Shown here: positions 1 through 12,460 of the stretch, piece by piece
Numbering within the stretch: position 1 is the first letter of the stretch
How the letters are laid out: each line of letters opens with the position of its first letter
Assembly: GCA_003550325.1 (NCBI GenBank)
Contig: QKWP01000006.1
Coordinates: 444,661-508,660 of the forward strand
Direction of reading: 5' to 3'
From: Gigaspora rosea
Lineage: Eukaryota > Glomeromycota > Glomeromycetes > Diversisporales > Gigasporaceae
Length of the DNA stretch: 64,000 nt
Notes under the pieces: generated by a model
Database searches by the model: none
Seen by the model: only the letters and a program-made list of their open reading frames with translations
Told to the model about the DNA's origin: nothing
Position numbers and translations under genes: made by a program

Positions 1-290
1 CCACCACAAACGGCATAAAGACCACCACAAACAGAATAGAGACACTACAAAAATGGCGAAGAAATACACACAATCGCATAAAGACACCACACAAATCATC
101 GTAAAGACACCACAACCACTATAGGGAAACCACTACACAAACGCTGTAGAAATACGCAAAAACTGATGAAAAACCTATTGAGAACTCAACTAAAACGATG
201 AACCTATGAAAAAACCCATGAAAAACTTGCCAAAGAAAATGAAAAAACCTACTAAATCACCAAAATGATGAGAAATTTGCCAATCTAAAT
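1..290. repeat. Degenerate ACC-rich tandem repeat
   Basis: Loosely repeated blocks built on ACCACACAAA and CATAAAGACACC run through the left edge. Stops occur in all frames and no gene is recognised. The composition resembles the reverse complement of the minisatellite at 12.46-12.96 kb. Confidence 0.5.
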
Positions 291-314
291 ACGACTTCAC
301 GAAGTTCTAAGGTT

Positions 315-395
315 GCTCCAACTACGGCTCCAACTATGGCTCCAACTACGGCTCCAACAACAGCTCCAACAACGGCTCTAGTAATGGCTCCAACG
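315..395 (+). repeat. 12-bp minisatellite GCTCCAACTACG
   Basis: About seven 12-bp copies of GCTCCAACTACG with substitutions only. The period is a multiple of three, and in one plus frame it reads as Ala-Pro-Thr-Thr repeats, a mucin-like composition, followed by a Ser/Thr-rich stretch and a stop near 432. No start codon lies upstream, so it may be the tail of a lost gene or only a satellite. Confidence 0.6.
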
Positions 396-479
396 GATTC
401 CTCATCTACATTTATGGCATTCAACAGATAGATTCCTCTTCTACATTCTCGGCGTCCAATTTCAGCACTTCACCAAAGT

Positions 480-1083
480 ACAAGCCTAAAATAAAAAAAG
501 TAAGTTAATAATAATAAATAAATAAACAAATAAAAGAAGAAACTAGAAACTTATCTTTAAGTACAAGTTTTAGTGTTTCTGGGCTCTAATGACGTTGATG
601 GCTTTTAATAAAAAAAATAAAAAAAATATACGATAGTAGAAAAAAAAAATATTTATACCTTGATCGCCAATCTGAAAAATGATTGGCTGATCATATAGGA
701 GGTACGTACGATAAATAAAAATTAATAAAAATTAATAAAAAAAAATCTGCATTATAAAAAAAATAAAAATTAAAAAAATTAGAAAAATAAAAAAAAATAG
801 ATTTAAGTAACGATAAAAATAAAAAAAAAATAATAAAAATAAAAAAATCATTTAAAAAAAAAATTAAATAAAAAAATCATTTAAAAAAAAATTAAATAAA
901 AAAATCATTTAAAAAAAAAATTAAATAAAAAAATTATTTAAAAAAAAATTAAATTAAAAAAACGCATTAAAAAAATAAAAACTTAAAATAAAAAAAGATA
1001 AAAAAAATAAAAAAATTAAAAAAAAATTAAATAAACAAAATAAAGAAAAACAAACACACCCCCCCCCCCACCCCCCCCACCAC
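480..1083. repeat. A-rich low-complexity sequence before the gap
   Basis: Mostly A and T with short repeated units such as AAAAAAATTAAATAAAAAAATCATTT (cut here to its pattern) and a C-rich tract at the right end. No gene is seen. Confidence 0.7.
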
Positions 1084-1380
1084 NNNNNNNNNNNNNNNNN
1101 NNNNNNNNNNNNNNNNNNNNNNNNNNNNNNNNNNNNNNNNNNNNNNNNNNNNNNNNNNNNNNNNNNNNNNNNNNNNNNNNNNNNNNNNNNNNNNNNNNNN
1201 NNNNNNNNNNNNNNNNNNNNNNNNNNNNNNNNNNNNNNNNNNNNNNNNNNNNNNNNNNNNNNNNNNNNNNNNNNNNNNNNNNNNNNNNNNNNNNNNNNNN
1301 NNNNNNNNNNNNNNNNNNNNNNNNNNNNNNNNNNNNNNNNNNNNNNNNNNNNNNNNNNNNNNNNNNNNNNNNNNNNNNNN
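1084..1380. other. Assembly gap (N run)
   Basis: A run of N between a C-rich tract on the left and an A/G-only tract at 1381-1468 on the right. Homopolymeric sequence probably broke the assembly. Reading frames that cross the gap mean nothing. Confidence 0.98.
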
Positions 1381-1528
1381 AAAAAAAAAAAAAAAGAAAA
1401 AAAAAGAAGAAAAAAAATGAAGAAAAAAAAAAGAAGAAAAAAAAAGAAGAAAAAAAAAGAAAAAAAAACCGGTTATTAAATAATAATAATAATATAAAAA
1501 AAAGTGTATATGTACATACATACATATG

Positions 1529-1590
1529 GAATAAAAGTAAATTCTGGTTATTCTTATTATAGGAATAACCAGAAATTTACTTTTATTCTC
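1529..1590. repeat. Short inverted repeat (hairpin)
   Basis: The arm GAATAAAAGTAAATTCTGGT is followed after a short spacer by its near-complement, ending TTTACTTTTATTC. It could form a cruciform or be a tiny MITE. Confidence 0.7.
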
Positions 1591-1732
1591 ACCATCGGTT
1601 TTATTCTTAAAAAAAATAAAAATAAGAAAATAAAAAAATGCGCTTTTTTTATTTATTGTTTTGTTTTGTTTATTGTTTTTCCCATGTTCTTGCTGCAGGT
1701 AAGTATAGTAGTTATAATTTTGGAGATTATCA

Positions 1733-1765
1733 CAGATTATAATAGGCAGTGCCTATTATAATCTG
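1733..1765. repeat. Perfect 15-bp stem with 3-nt loop
   Basis: CAGATTATAATAGGC, loop AGT, then GCCTATTATAATCTG. No U-tract or gene context is present to make it a terminator. Confidence 0.75.
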
Positions 1766-1989
1766 CGAAGATTATACTTTTTAAAAATTTGCACAGATTT
1801 TAGTCAAAATCTGCGAATAACTGGAAAAATCTAAATTTTGAAGATTTTTGCAATTTTTTAAACAAGATTCTGCACTGATTTGATAAACTTGAAGATCACT
1901 GCAGATTATTAATATTTTTAATTTTCCGATGATTGTGTAATATGTTTTAGGTGAACCCTTGTGGACTTATTAAGAAAAAAACATAAAAC

Positions 1990-4250
1990 CCAAAGCATTT
2001 CAAGTAATATTGCATCTCTTAGCCCCATTCAGAGCCAGCATCAATAATCGAATTGATTATATCAAATTTATAACCAAATACAAACATTTGAACCATGCAG
2101 TTAGATGGATTAATATGTATGAAAAAGGTGTGTATTATCCAAAATTGATATTAAAAATGCATATAGAATTTTATTTGTGTATCACATAGACCAGGTCCTA
2201 CAAGAAATGAAGTATAGAAAAGACATATACTTCGACAAAGCTTTGGCTTTCAAAAATTGAGCATCAGGTAATATTGTCTATAAATTTGCATATATAATCA
2301 CATAGATTGCCAATAAGAAAGGAATCAGATCAATTATCCATTACATAAACAACTTTCTAATAATATCAAAAGCTAATGGTTAAGGAGATCTTGCCAATTT
2401 CTAAAAATTTTAAATATACTAATAGTACCTTTTAAGGAATCGTATCTAGAAGGCCCTAGCACATGCATTATGTTTTTAGGAATAATAATAAATACAAAGT
2501 TAATATCATATAGTTCTATCACAAAAAAAAGAAAAATAAAAGAATTATTAATCAACTGGAAATGCAAAAAATAGAGCTACAAAAAGAACCTCCAGTCCAT
2601 TGTAGGGTTATAGATATGGATTTGTCAAGTGCTTCTACAAGAAAGACTATTTGTACAATAGTTTATAAGAGCACAAGAAGTAACCAGAGACCTGAATTAC
2701 CATATAAGAATGACCAAACCAATAATTGCTAATATACAATAGTAGATTAATATAATCCAAAAATGGCTAGACACATATTTAATAAAAGACAAATTATAGC
2801 AGCAGCCTAATATATTTTATCTAAGTACTAACATGTTGAATATTAGAGGAAGCGCAACATTTAAAAAGTATTTCTTTGCATTTAAATAGTCCAATTAAGA
2901 GGTTATTGTAAAACATAATATTCAAGAACATAAATATTGTAGCAGTATAAACATTTTCTCTGCTATGAACTAGATGGAAGCTAATTATTTGGCTAACAAC
3001 ATAGCCAATACAAAAGTCTACTTCACAGGTTTTTGCAAAAACCAAAAAATCAATACATAATTACACAAATGTATGAAATACAAATTCAAAGAAATTTTTC
3101 ACTGAAATTAGAACATATACTTAGCAAACAAAATACAGATGCAGCCTGCTATCTAGAAGCAGTCACAAAGAGTACCTAGCAAACAATCCCTAGCACAATT
3201 TTTCTAACTAGATGTTCTAAATGAATATGCTAACACAATTTCCTTTATCTCATCATTATTCCAATAGGTTCGGACAACCAGCAAGTCAGGAAAAAATGAA
3301 GCAAGAAAAACTCATAGTAAGCAGCAGTACAGGAGTTTGGTACAGGAAAAAAGAAACAGCAAGTAACAACAAGTTTCAATAGCATAAAGCTACTAGATCA
3401 ACAAGTAGCATATATTTTGAATACAAACCTTTTCAAGCACAAGACCTATGAAGCAATTGTCAAACAGTATCAAGCATTAGCTACTGAACACCAATAGCAA
3501 AACAGATATAGGACTATATGGCCCATATCAAAAAATTTATAATCAAGTTATGAAAATGATAAGCAAAGATACATTCCCTCCAACAATTACATTATATTTA
3601 GCAGCACTAAAGTTAACTACAACAAAAATGCATATGACTGGATGCTGGTTAAATATGACCCATTAGTAAAGGAAATTATTAAAACAATTGAATTAAACTA
3701 CAAGCACAAACCAATAAAGCAGAAAATGCATATTACAAGAGCCCAATTAAAATATATAAGGTGCAGCCTGAACTTCAATGAATTAGACAATTTTTTATTT
3801 TGAGCAGTAGCTCTATTAGTGTTTTATAGATTAGCTTGCCTTGGTGAGTTATTACCAGATTGCAAATCTGATAGAAGCAAAACTCTTTGCCTAAAAGCAC
3901 TTAAATTCAAGAAAGCCAACATTGTAATATTTGCAATCATATAACTAGCAAGAACAAAAAAACTACAAATTGGCGATAAGGATGACATTAATCATAAACT
4001 TAACTAATAAAAAATTATGTCCCGTCTTGTTACTCATACTATACATCATTAGATGTACTAGCCCCAAAAAGCCTAATAGCGAGACCCTGTTTGTAAAGAG
4101 TAATAAAGCATGGGCTACTAAATGATAGTTTTGCAAAAAAATCCAAGCAATTCTATCTGATACAGACATGGCAGGCCATAGCCTTAGAGCTCGAGGGACT
4201 ACAAAACTAGTTTCTATATATAAAAGTATTTTTTTACTAAGCAAAGCATT
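1990..4250 (+). pseudogene. Decayed DIRS-like retroelement (RNase H-like part and tyrosine recombinase)
   Basis: No long ORF survives, but plus-strand conceptual translation with many stops and shifts gives coherent protein-like stretches. Around 3100-3200 a piece reads like the end of a reverse transcriptase/RNase H region (LKLEHILSKQN). At 3640-3960 a tyrosine-recombinase catalytic domain is recognisable: a helix ending ALLVFYRLACLGELLP, the region that normally holds the first catalytic arginine, here Cys in the GLARLGEL-like box. At about 4165-4215 the HxxR box appears as GHSLRARGTTKL. A recombinase paired with RT/RNase H remnants is typical of DIRS elements. A Crypton recombinase alone is the alternative. 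Numerous stops show it is dead. Confidence 0.6.
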
Positions 4251-4496
4251 TATAATTTCTAATTAAACTTTGCAGAACCAACTTTTCTGATTTTAATGAT
4301 AGTTAAATTATTAAATCATATTAGTATATAGAATGATATGAATATTTATTAATTGTTTACTATAGGGCCTTTTATTATGATTGGAAATATGCTATATTTT
4401 ACTTCTATATAAGGCAATTAGTAAAACTGCGCCAATTTTTACTATTAATTTTTGACTCTTTAACTACAAATTATATTTAAATAATATCATATTATA

Positions 4497-5557
4497 CAGT
4501 TAACAGGCATTGGACATGTCCCATTCATTGCTTTCTATAATTAAAATTTTTAAAAAAATATATGAATTTACTATAAACTTTGAGCTGAAGATCCTATTCA
4601 GCTTGACTAACTAACTTCAAATTAAATTCTTTGGGAAAGTATAGAGTGAAAGGAGGAGAAAAAAGTAGTACAAAAATCGAATTTAAATTTTGCCAATTTT
4701 GCACCTTTTCAAAATGTAACTTCACCAAAAACAAAAATTTACTAATTTTAAATGAGCAGTTATGTGTAAAATCGTGCTCTGGACAACTTTACTTAGGCGA
4801 CCAAAGAAGGTTACCTTGTAAGAAAAATGTCTTGTCTATATACTAAAGTTAAAAATTTTCAGTTTGTAATATAAAACCCCTTTTTTTATCAAGATAACCA
4901 ACCTGCTTGGCCTTTAAGTAAACTTTTTCAGGGGGTATTTCTATTTGCCCATGGTCAAAATGCGTTTTCTCAGTCTTTTTCTGGGTGAAAAATAGAGTTA
5001 AAGTTAGACAAAAAAATTTTTTTTAAAAAAAAATTATTTGTATAACTTTAACCCTATTTTTCACCCAGAAAAAGGCCGAGAAAACACGTTTTGACCATGG
5101 GCGAGTAGAAATACCCCCTGAACAAGTTTACTTAGAGGCCCAAAGCAGGTTATCTTGATAAAAAAAGGGGTTTTATATTACAAACTGAAAATTTTTAACT
5201 TTAATATATAGACAACCCATGTTTCTTACAAGGTAACCTTCTTTGGTCGCCTAAGTAAAGTTGTTCAGAGCACGATTTTACACATAATGCTCATTTAAAA
5301 TTAGTAAATTTTTGTTTTTAGTGAAGTTACATTTTGAAAAGATGCAAAATTGGCAAAATATAAATTTGATTTTTGTACTACTTTTTTCTTCTCTTCTCGC
5401 TCTATATTCCCAAAGAATTTAATTTGAAGTTAATTAGTCAAGCTGAATAGGATCTTCAGCTCAAAGTTTATAGTAAATTCATATGTTTTTTTTAAAATTT
5501 TAATTATAGAAAGCAATTGAATTTATTTTAAGAGGACATATCTTATGCCTGTTAACT
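4497..5557. mobile_element. 1.06-kb foldback element, copy 1
   Basis: A nearly complete palindrome with arms of about 520 bp around a centre near 5028. The outer ends are AGTTAACAGGCAT and ATGCCTGTTAACT. No coding capacity is seen; the short ORF at 4631-4846 is arm sequence. A related element lies at 33,915-36,281. A transcript through it would form a long double-stranded hairpin. Confidence 0.85.
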
Positions 5558-6409
5558 CTCTTTATAATCATACCTTTAGAATACAAAAAACTATAATTAT
5601 AAAGAGGTGTAACTAAAATAAAGGTTACTTCTATATAGTCACAATTATATTACAAATATAAAATAACTATATAGGGGTTTTTATTAAAAATCAACTTTTG
5701 AGAGTAGGGTAAATATAGATTATTTATTATACGATTTTAGTGGTACAATGAGATTTATATAGAAAATAAAACTGGCTACAAATAAAACTTATTACAGTTA
5801 TTATTACTTTAGCCAAAAATTTTATAATATGTAGTACAAAATACTCTTTTTAACACTTTTAGAAGATTACTTTACCATGTAATTGTAGATTAGTTATGAA
5901 TTTAGAATTAATTTTTATAAAATATAACACAATTCTTGTATAGCTCATATATGAATTATAAGATCTTTCCTTACTTTAGAGAATGCGCTAACCATTTGGA
6001 TAAGATTTTCAAAACTAATTTTATATTGTATATTTGCATATTGTAATATGCATATTTGCAATTGTATATTTGTAATTTGCAATTTGCAATTTGCAAATAT
6101 GCATATACTTCACAACTTATAGTTTTAATTATAGCAAACTACAAATTAGCACAGTATTTATTTGAGCTTCCAACATGTTTTGAATTACTTCAACATAAAT
6201 TTATATATAATTTTTTAAGCAACTACAAAATTTATGTTTTTTTGAATCAAATTGTTTGTTAGGTAGATAGATTAATAATCACTGATCGTTAAAGACCATT
6301 TCAAAAGAATTTACAAGTAGCTTAAAGAACATGTTACTAGCTATTTTGTGCTTATATGAACTGCGCAATCACTGACTAATTAAAACTTGATAAGGGCGTA
6401 AGTAATTAT
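5558..6409. other. No gene seen (AT-rich)
   Basis: AT-rich sequence with a short run of ATTTGCA-type repeats at 6030-6100. No coding sequence, RNA gene or element could be supported. Confidence 0.5.
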
Positions 6410-6639
6410 TGTCACGGCTGATGCTGAAGTTGGCTGATGCTGAAGCTTTGACCTATTTTGTGTATAAAATTTTAAAATTTTTTTTGGATGTTTTTTTTGC
6501 TTTTGTCTTATAGGGTTAGAGTAGGGTTTGGGTGTAGATTTTATATTTATAGAGTATATATGGATTTTAGCAGGGCTTATAGTTTCCAATTAAGACCCCT
6601 GAGCTTCAGCATCAGCCAACTTCAGCATCAGCTGTGACA
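6410..6639 (+). mobile_element. MITE with GCTGATGCTGAAG inverted repeats, copy 1
   Basis: The ends are TGTCACGGCTGATGCTGAAG and its complement finishing CAGCATCAGCTGTGACA. Each terminal repeat holds the GCTGATGCTGAAG motif twice in tandem. A 230-bp non-coding element. A second copy lies in the opposite orientation at 32,395-32,621. Confidence 0.85.
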
Positions 6640-9600
6640 ATTATTATGTTCATGTACATAGTACTATGTAAGTATAATGTTATATAATATAATTATGCAT
6701 GAATAAATTAATTACTATTATAAGTTATGACAAATTAATATATGTACACAAATTAAATCAAAAAAGTATCAGTATGTATATCATATATATATAAATTATA
6801 TATGTGTAACTATGTGTAAACAAATTAATTACTATTGTTAATTTAATTATAATTAAGCAATTTATTAGTAAAATTGTATATAAATAAATTAATTGAAAAT
6901 TTATATATTAGTATTTAAAGTTAATTATTGATTATTCAAATTACATGCAGTCAACAAATCGAAAGATGGCTAAGTAGGGATGCAATGCTTATTAGATACA
7001 TGCACTACTCCAAGCCAAGCAAATCAATATTATTAAAGTTCAGACATATGATGTTTATCGATTTTTGGATCTAGTAATTATAAGATAGCAGAACAATAAA
7101 GATCAACAGCATGGGAAAATTTTTTCTATCAACTTTCGGATCCAGTAATTATAAGGAAATCATGAGAAAACATCTAAGCATAGCTAAGTATAAACGAGTA
7201 TATATAATAAGTAGTTGTGTGATGTAGTCGCCCTAAACCAAAAATAAATAATAAAATATATAAATACAAAATAACATTGCTTGAATAATGCCAGAATTAA
7301 ACTTTATTTGATCAAAATTTTAAATTACACTTTTGTATGTTATTTTTACATTTATAAGAAAGTCTAATTTAGAAATTTTGTATCAAATTCAGATACTTGT
7401 AGCTAATTTGAAAATTAGTAGGACACATAATGAATCTGTGAACATTTATTTTTCAGTAATAAAAATATAGTTTTCAATAAAAATTTTTGATTATATTGAA
7501 GCAATATATACTAGCCAGAAATTATATTATCAAAATTACATTTTTATTAGGCTATACAAAGTTAATTTTTTATTTTACATAACATGGTGTTCCAAAATTC
7601 AAATAGGCGAGTTAGATCATTTTTTTATTTATTTATTTTTTTAATCTATTGTAAATTAATAAGCTCATGTTACACATATAAGGCCATTCGCAAAGTTAAT
7701 TTTTTCAGTTTGTATAATATGGAATCAAAAATTTTTTTTAATTAAATCTATTGGTTAATTCTGAAAAATTAAGGTCACAATCAAGCGACACTGGAGAAAA
7801 ACTAAATAACAAAAACAGAATAATTAGCACAGTTAGAATTAAAAAAATTTTTTTGAAAAATTGGATTAGCAAGTTATACAAAACGAAAAACTAACTTTGC
7901 ATAGCCTTATCTGTAATTTCGATAATTTTTGAGTTATCTAAGAACATAATACATAATATATATCATATAGTGGATCAAAATCAGGTAAAATATCTCTATC
8001 ATTATCAGACTGCCTTAAGATTCAAATTGTATTTGTTGTGATCTATTTTGATTTTATTGTTTTTACTTAATATTCTATTTAGTAGAATCAACTCACCAAA
8101 AATTACTTTACAGACAACTTAGTTCGCAGAGAATTTAATTACAGATAAGGTTATTTTATAGTTGATTATTCATAAATAAGTTTATTTTATTGGCAGTTAT
8201 ATCAATGATATTAGATTTCATAGACAAATTAATTCTAGTCATTGTCATTAGAGTTAAGTTTAAATTTGCCGTAAATTCTCAAAATATTGGGCATGGCGTT
8301 GTTTTGAAAATTTATAGTAAAGCTAGTATAATTTATGAAGAAATCGTTGGCTAAATATAGTCTAAATATATTGTTAACAAACTGAATTCATTTGTGAATT
8401 AACTGTCTGTAGAAAAATCTTGTCTGTAAATTAATTGAAATAAGTTGTCTATAAAGTGATTGTTAGTGATTTAATATGAAATGTATAACAAAGTATACAA
8501 AGATAAAATAAAAATAAATTTGGAATAGCTCATTTGTTAATAAAGTCGACCAGAATTATAACAAGTATTATAATGTTGGGCAATGTTATTGTATCATAAC
8601 AATAACAATTTTGTTAGTAGAATTTAAGAGTTTATTTTATTACAATGAAAAATAAAATATAGAGAAGTATAAGTATTACACAATATATGTAATCGCAGAA
8701 TTAATATAAATAAAAAGAGCAAAAGTTAGTTTTTTGACTGTAATAAAAAAAGAAAAAAGAAGCATATAATAAAGATACTTATACCTAAAAGTTGTTTCAG
8801 TATGTGTCTTGTTCCAAGTAAGATGTTTACAAATTGATGACCAATTGAGAAAAATAACAGTTACATCTGTAACTGTCTAATTCTGTGATATGCAACGTTT
8901 CTGGTTTTAGCATGAAGCTACCCTCATTATAATATGATACAATGAAACTAATTTGTAATAGTGAAACCTGCTTTGATCATCACATTATAGTAAAATCTGT
9001 CTTTATTATAATAAAAAAATAATAAAATGCATACTCAGATTTCATTCTGTTCTATTAAAATTCATCACATGTTACACTAATTATGCTTTAAACTATATAA
9101 AACAAATACTTTGCTTTATACAATTTAGCTACACCTTTAGTTATAATAGTAAAATTTTAATAAATATAGTAGTTGAAACAATTATACTTCTATATGTTGT
9201 AAAGTTTTTCTAAGTTGGCTCAAATTTTTTGTAGTTATACAAAAATGATTAATTCTAATTGGTTGAATCTATATTGTTTACAATCATGATTGGTTGATCA
9301 CCTGATTTCATATGATTACAACGTGATTACTATTAAAAATGATCTACATTTACCCTACCCTTAAGAAATTCTTATTACTGTATTTTTGCTTGATTTATAC
9401 TCAGGTATATAAGTGTACAGTATACTTATACAGTAATCTGCAAAAAAAATCAAAAAAATTTTAATGTTATAATTTAAAAATATATACTGTACAAATATTT
9501 CACTGGTTAATCAAAATTTTAAGATCACATAATGTAAAGTTTGTATATCAAAATTTACTACAGTAAGTATAATATAAATTGCTGAGTTACAATCTTTACA

Positions 9601-9770
9601 TATGATTTTATGATTTGGTTGACTAGCAAAATTTAATTAATTTAGTTTTAATTTTATTTATCTGATTATTTTTTAATAATTTATTTTATTTTTATTGATA
9701 ATTAAATATGCTACAAAGTAACTAATATGTTGAAAATAGATGTAGAGGAAGAAAGTATTTGTGTTGAAAG
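6640..9770. other. AT-rich stretch without a recognisable gene
   Basis: Apart from the diverged MITE at 7682-7906, only AT-rich sequence with scattered short duplications is seen, such as two copies of GGATC(T/C)AGTAATTATAAG at 7065-7160. Stops are dense in all frames. Confidence 0.5.
7682..7906. mobile_element. Diverged member of the GGCCACGCAAAG MITE family
   Basis: The ends are GGCCATTCGCAAAGTTAATT and AACTAACTTTGCATAGCC. The interior matches the copies at 44,481 and 52,416 (GAAAAATTAAGGTC). A similar left end occurs at about 7549, so an older partial copy may precede it. Confidence 0.6.
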
Positions 9771-9789
9771 AGCGGAAGTAGTAATGTCA

Positions 9790-9985
9790 GAAATGAAGAG
9801 GTTTCAGAGAAGGAGAGATTGTTAGGGGTTGTCAAGAAAGAGAAGCTTGCCAGTAAAAGAAAGGTTGTCAGTGAATAGAAGGTTGTCAGGAAAAAGAAAG
9901 ATTGTCAAAGAAAGAGAGAGTTGTGAGGAAACAAAAGGATTGTTAGAAAAAGAGAAGGTTGTCAGGTTGTCAAGGGAATGCGAAA
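9790..9985 (+). repeat. Degenerate minisatellite GAAAGGTTGTCAGGAAA
   Basis: Imperfect units of about 18-22 bp around GGTTGTCAGGAAAAGA. A 68-codon ORF over it is Lys/Arg/Glu-rich only because of the repeat, and I do not call a gene. Confidence 0.6.
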
Positions 9986-10242
9986 AGAATGTTATTAGAA
10001 AGCTTGTAATTGTCAAGCAAGCTATTATTATGTAAATAGTTGTTAGCTAAATATACTGATCAAAATTTTTAATATGATAGGCTGAAATAAAGAAGATTAT
10101 AAGCGATATATAACAAAACAATCATTATATAAAATTGGGTAAAAGATATTTGACTAATTAATATAACCATATAAATATCTATCATTCGATATCTTGTTGG
10201 CATATTAATTTTTTAAAATATAAACCAAAAAAAGGCTGATAT

Positions 10243-11354
10243 TACCATATATTCCCGAAAATAAGCTACCTTTTTTTGGCAGTTTTTAACTCAAAAAATT
10301 GGGGTAGCTTATTTTCGGGATATAGAAGCTTTTAAGCCATTTATACTTAACACAAGAGGTAGCTTATTGTTGGGTATTTATTTTTAAAAAAAGGTTCTTA
10401 TGCGCAAATGGGTTTTGTACACATATATATACTTATATACTTAAATACTATCTGTTTTAGCTCTAGTATATATGTATGATATACCGATTTGTCTTTCAAT
10501 TAACTTATTTTTTTTATATATATTTTTATTTAAAATTTTTTTTATCTATGTTTTTTTAAATTTTTTTTTATTTTAATTTTTTTTTGTGTTTTATTTATTT
10601 TTTTTTTTTTTTTATTTTTAATTTTTTTTTTGATTTTAATTTTTTTCTATTTTTTTTTTAATTTTTAATTTTTAATTATTTATTTTTTTACTTTTTTTTA
10701 ACTGTTTTTTTTTAACTTTTTTAAATCCAGTTGTTTTTTTTTGATTTCTTATTTATTTATTTTTTTATTAATTTTTATTTTTTCGAATTTCTTCTTTTTT
10801 AACAGCCTTTATATTTTTATAATTTAAGTTTTAATTAATTTTTTTAACTTATTTATTTATTTTTTCTTTTCGATTTATTTATGTTCTTTTTTTGTTTATT
10901 TTTTTTATTATTTTAATTATTTTTTTTATTTAATTTATTTATTTATAATAATTTATTTTTTGATTTAATTATCATTTTTATTTTACTTTATTAATTTATT
11001 TATTCAATTTTTTAATTTTAGTACAGTTCACTAAAGAAATCAAGTTAGCATGAGAAAAAAATACCAGTATGTATGCATATATACAATAGTAAATATGTAT
11101 GCATGTATGTATGTAAATCCTCGGTTAGAAAATAATAGCATGATATTGTGATAGTAAAAAAAATGTTTCCTTGTTATTTTCCCACTGGGAAAATTTGAAA
11201 GGTAGCTTATTTTCGGAATAAAAAAATTTACTATTGTTTTCGGCTTGAAAATATGAGGTAGCTTATTTTTAGGTTTTAGAGGTTTTTAGGTTTTTTGCTC
11301 GAAACTAAGGGGTAGCTTATTTTCAGAGTAGCTTATTTTTGGGAATATACGGTA
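10243..11354. mobile_element. Non-autonomous DNA element with TACC(A/G)TATATTCCC inverted repeats
   Basis: The left end TACCATATATTCCCGAAAAT is mirrored by the right end ending GGGAATATACGGTA. The subterminal motif GGTAGCTTATTTTCGG recurs several times on both sides. The interior (about 10,500-11,010) is strongly T-rich and non-coding. Confidence 0.75.
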
Positions 11355-11437
11355 TTAAAGTTGATATAATAACTAAATATTGGCTTATGATATAAACCAA
11401 TATTTTAATGAACAACTACATTATAAAAAGATATAAT

Positions 11438-11676
11438 GGGGTCTTTGCCTTGAAAATGACCTTATGGGACTATGTAGATCTTATGAATAAAAATTAAAAT
11501 TTCTAGCTATCCAGTAATCCAATTCAAATAAACTTTTTTTTGTTTTGTAGAGCTTAGTGAGTTTTACAAAATAAAAAAATGTTTATTTGAATTGGATTAC
11601 TGGGTGGCTAGAAACTTTAATTTTTATCCATAAGATCTACATAGTCCCATAAGGTCATTTTCAAGGCAAAGACCCC
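11438..11676. mobile_element. 239-bp MITE with GGGGTCTTTGCCTTG inverted repeats
   Basis: Arms of roughly 100 bp begin GGGGTCTTTGCCTTGAAAAT and end with its complement. TAAT flanks both sides (11,434-11,437 and 11,677-11,680) as a target duplication. The structure is a near-complete hairpin with a small loop. Confidence 0.88.
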
Positions 11677-11680
11677 TAAT

Positions 11681-12334
11681 ACTAAGTAGTTAAACTATTA
11701 ATTATAATCAAAATTTATACTAATATATTATTATTTTATGTTAACATATAACAATAAATTAGTGATATTATATACTTCTTAATGATATATTACCAATTCT
11801 ATTAATTTATTTTTTTAAACTAAATTTAAACTATTATTTGGTTGATTGATTTATTTTTTATTTTTATTTTCTAATATATTTCTGATTATATACAGTGGCC
11901 TACTATATTATTGTGGACACTTTTTAAAAATTTATACAGAGCTAAATATATAAGATATTAAGCTAAAAATTAAATTATAAATTCTTTAATTCTATATCTT
12001 TTAAATAAAAAAAAGTTTAAAAATTTTATGCTACAGTTTTTAAATAATTAAATTTAAGTAAAATTTTAGATTTTTAAGTTTGACCAGTTTTTATTGTTGT
12101 ACAAAATTAATTAAAAAAATAACTGCTTAGTAAAAATTAATTTTTTATTAAGCTAATTGAACTTCAAAAATAAGCAAAAATTATTTAGCATAACAAATTA
12201 CATATAATCCCAAAATTTTTTAAAATTTTAAAAAAATTTAAGGTAGTTTTTATTTCTAAATATAAAAATGCAATTTTTAATTCAAAATTATATTAATTAC
12301 CAAATATAGTAATTTTATTACTATAAGCTTATAT
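11681..12334. other. No gene seen (AT-rich)
   Basis: Only AT-rich sequence with stops in every frame; no repeat or element boundary could be supported. Confidence 0.5.
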
Positions 12335-12460
12335 AGGGGACGTCTAAAGTGGTGGCAACTCATATTTCTTAATAATTTTCTCGGTTAACTTTAGGGTTAG
12401 GGACATCTTATATTAGGGTTAGGCTAGGTTTTAGATAAATATATATAAGCAAATTTGCCT
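12335..12460 (+). repeat. Dispersed repeat shared with 50.39-50.51 kb
   Basis: Starts GGGGACGTCTAAAG, contains TTAGGGTTAGGG and TTATATTAGGGTT, and ends TATATATAAGCAAATTTGCC. The same order of motifs appears at 50,390-50,510. The TTAGGG pieces belong to this repeat and are not a telomere. Confidence 0.7.

Noticed and set aside
1016..1525. Long minus-strand reading frames across the N run
   Set aside because: They consist of unknown bases flanked by homopolymers.
1685..1705. CTGCAG|GTAAGTATAG as a start of a second micro-exon array
   Set aside because: A single acceptor-donor junction with no further sites at 60-120-nt spacing on either strand.
9829..10035. 68-codon Lys/Arg-rich ORF
   Set aside because: Made entirely of the GGTTGTCAGGAAA minisatellite; the opposite strand is open too.
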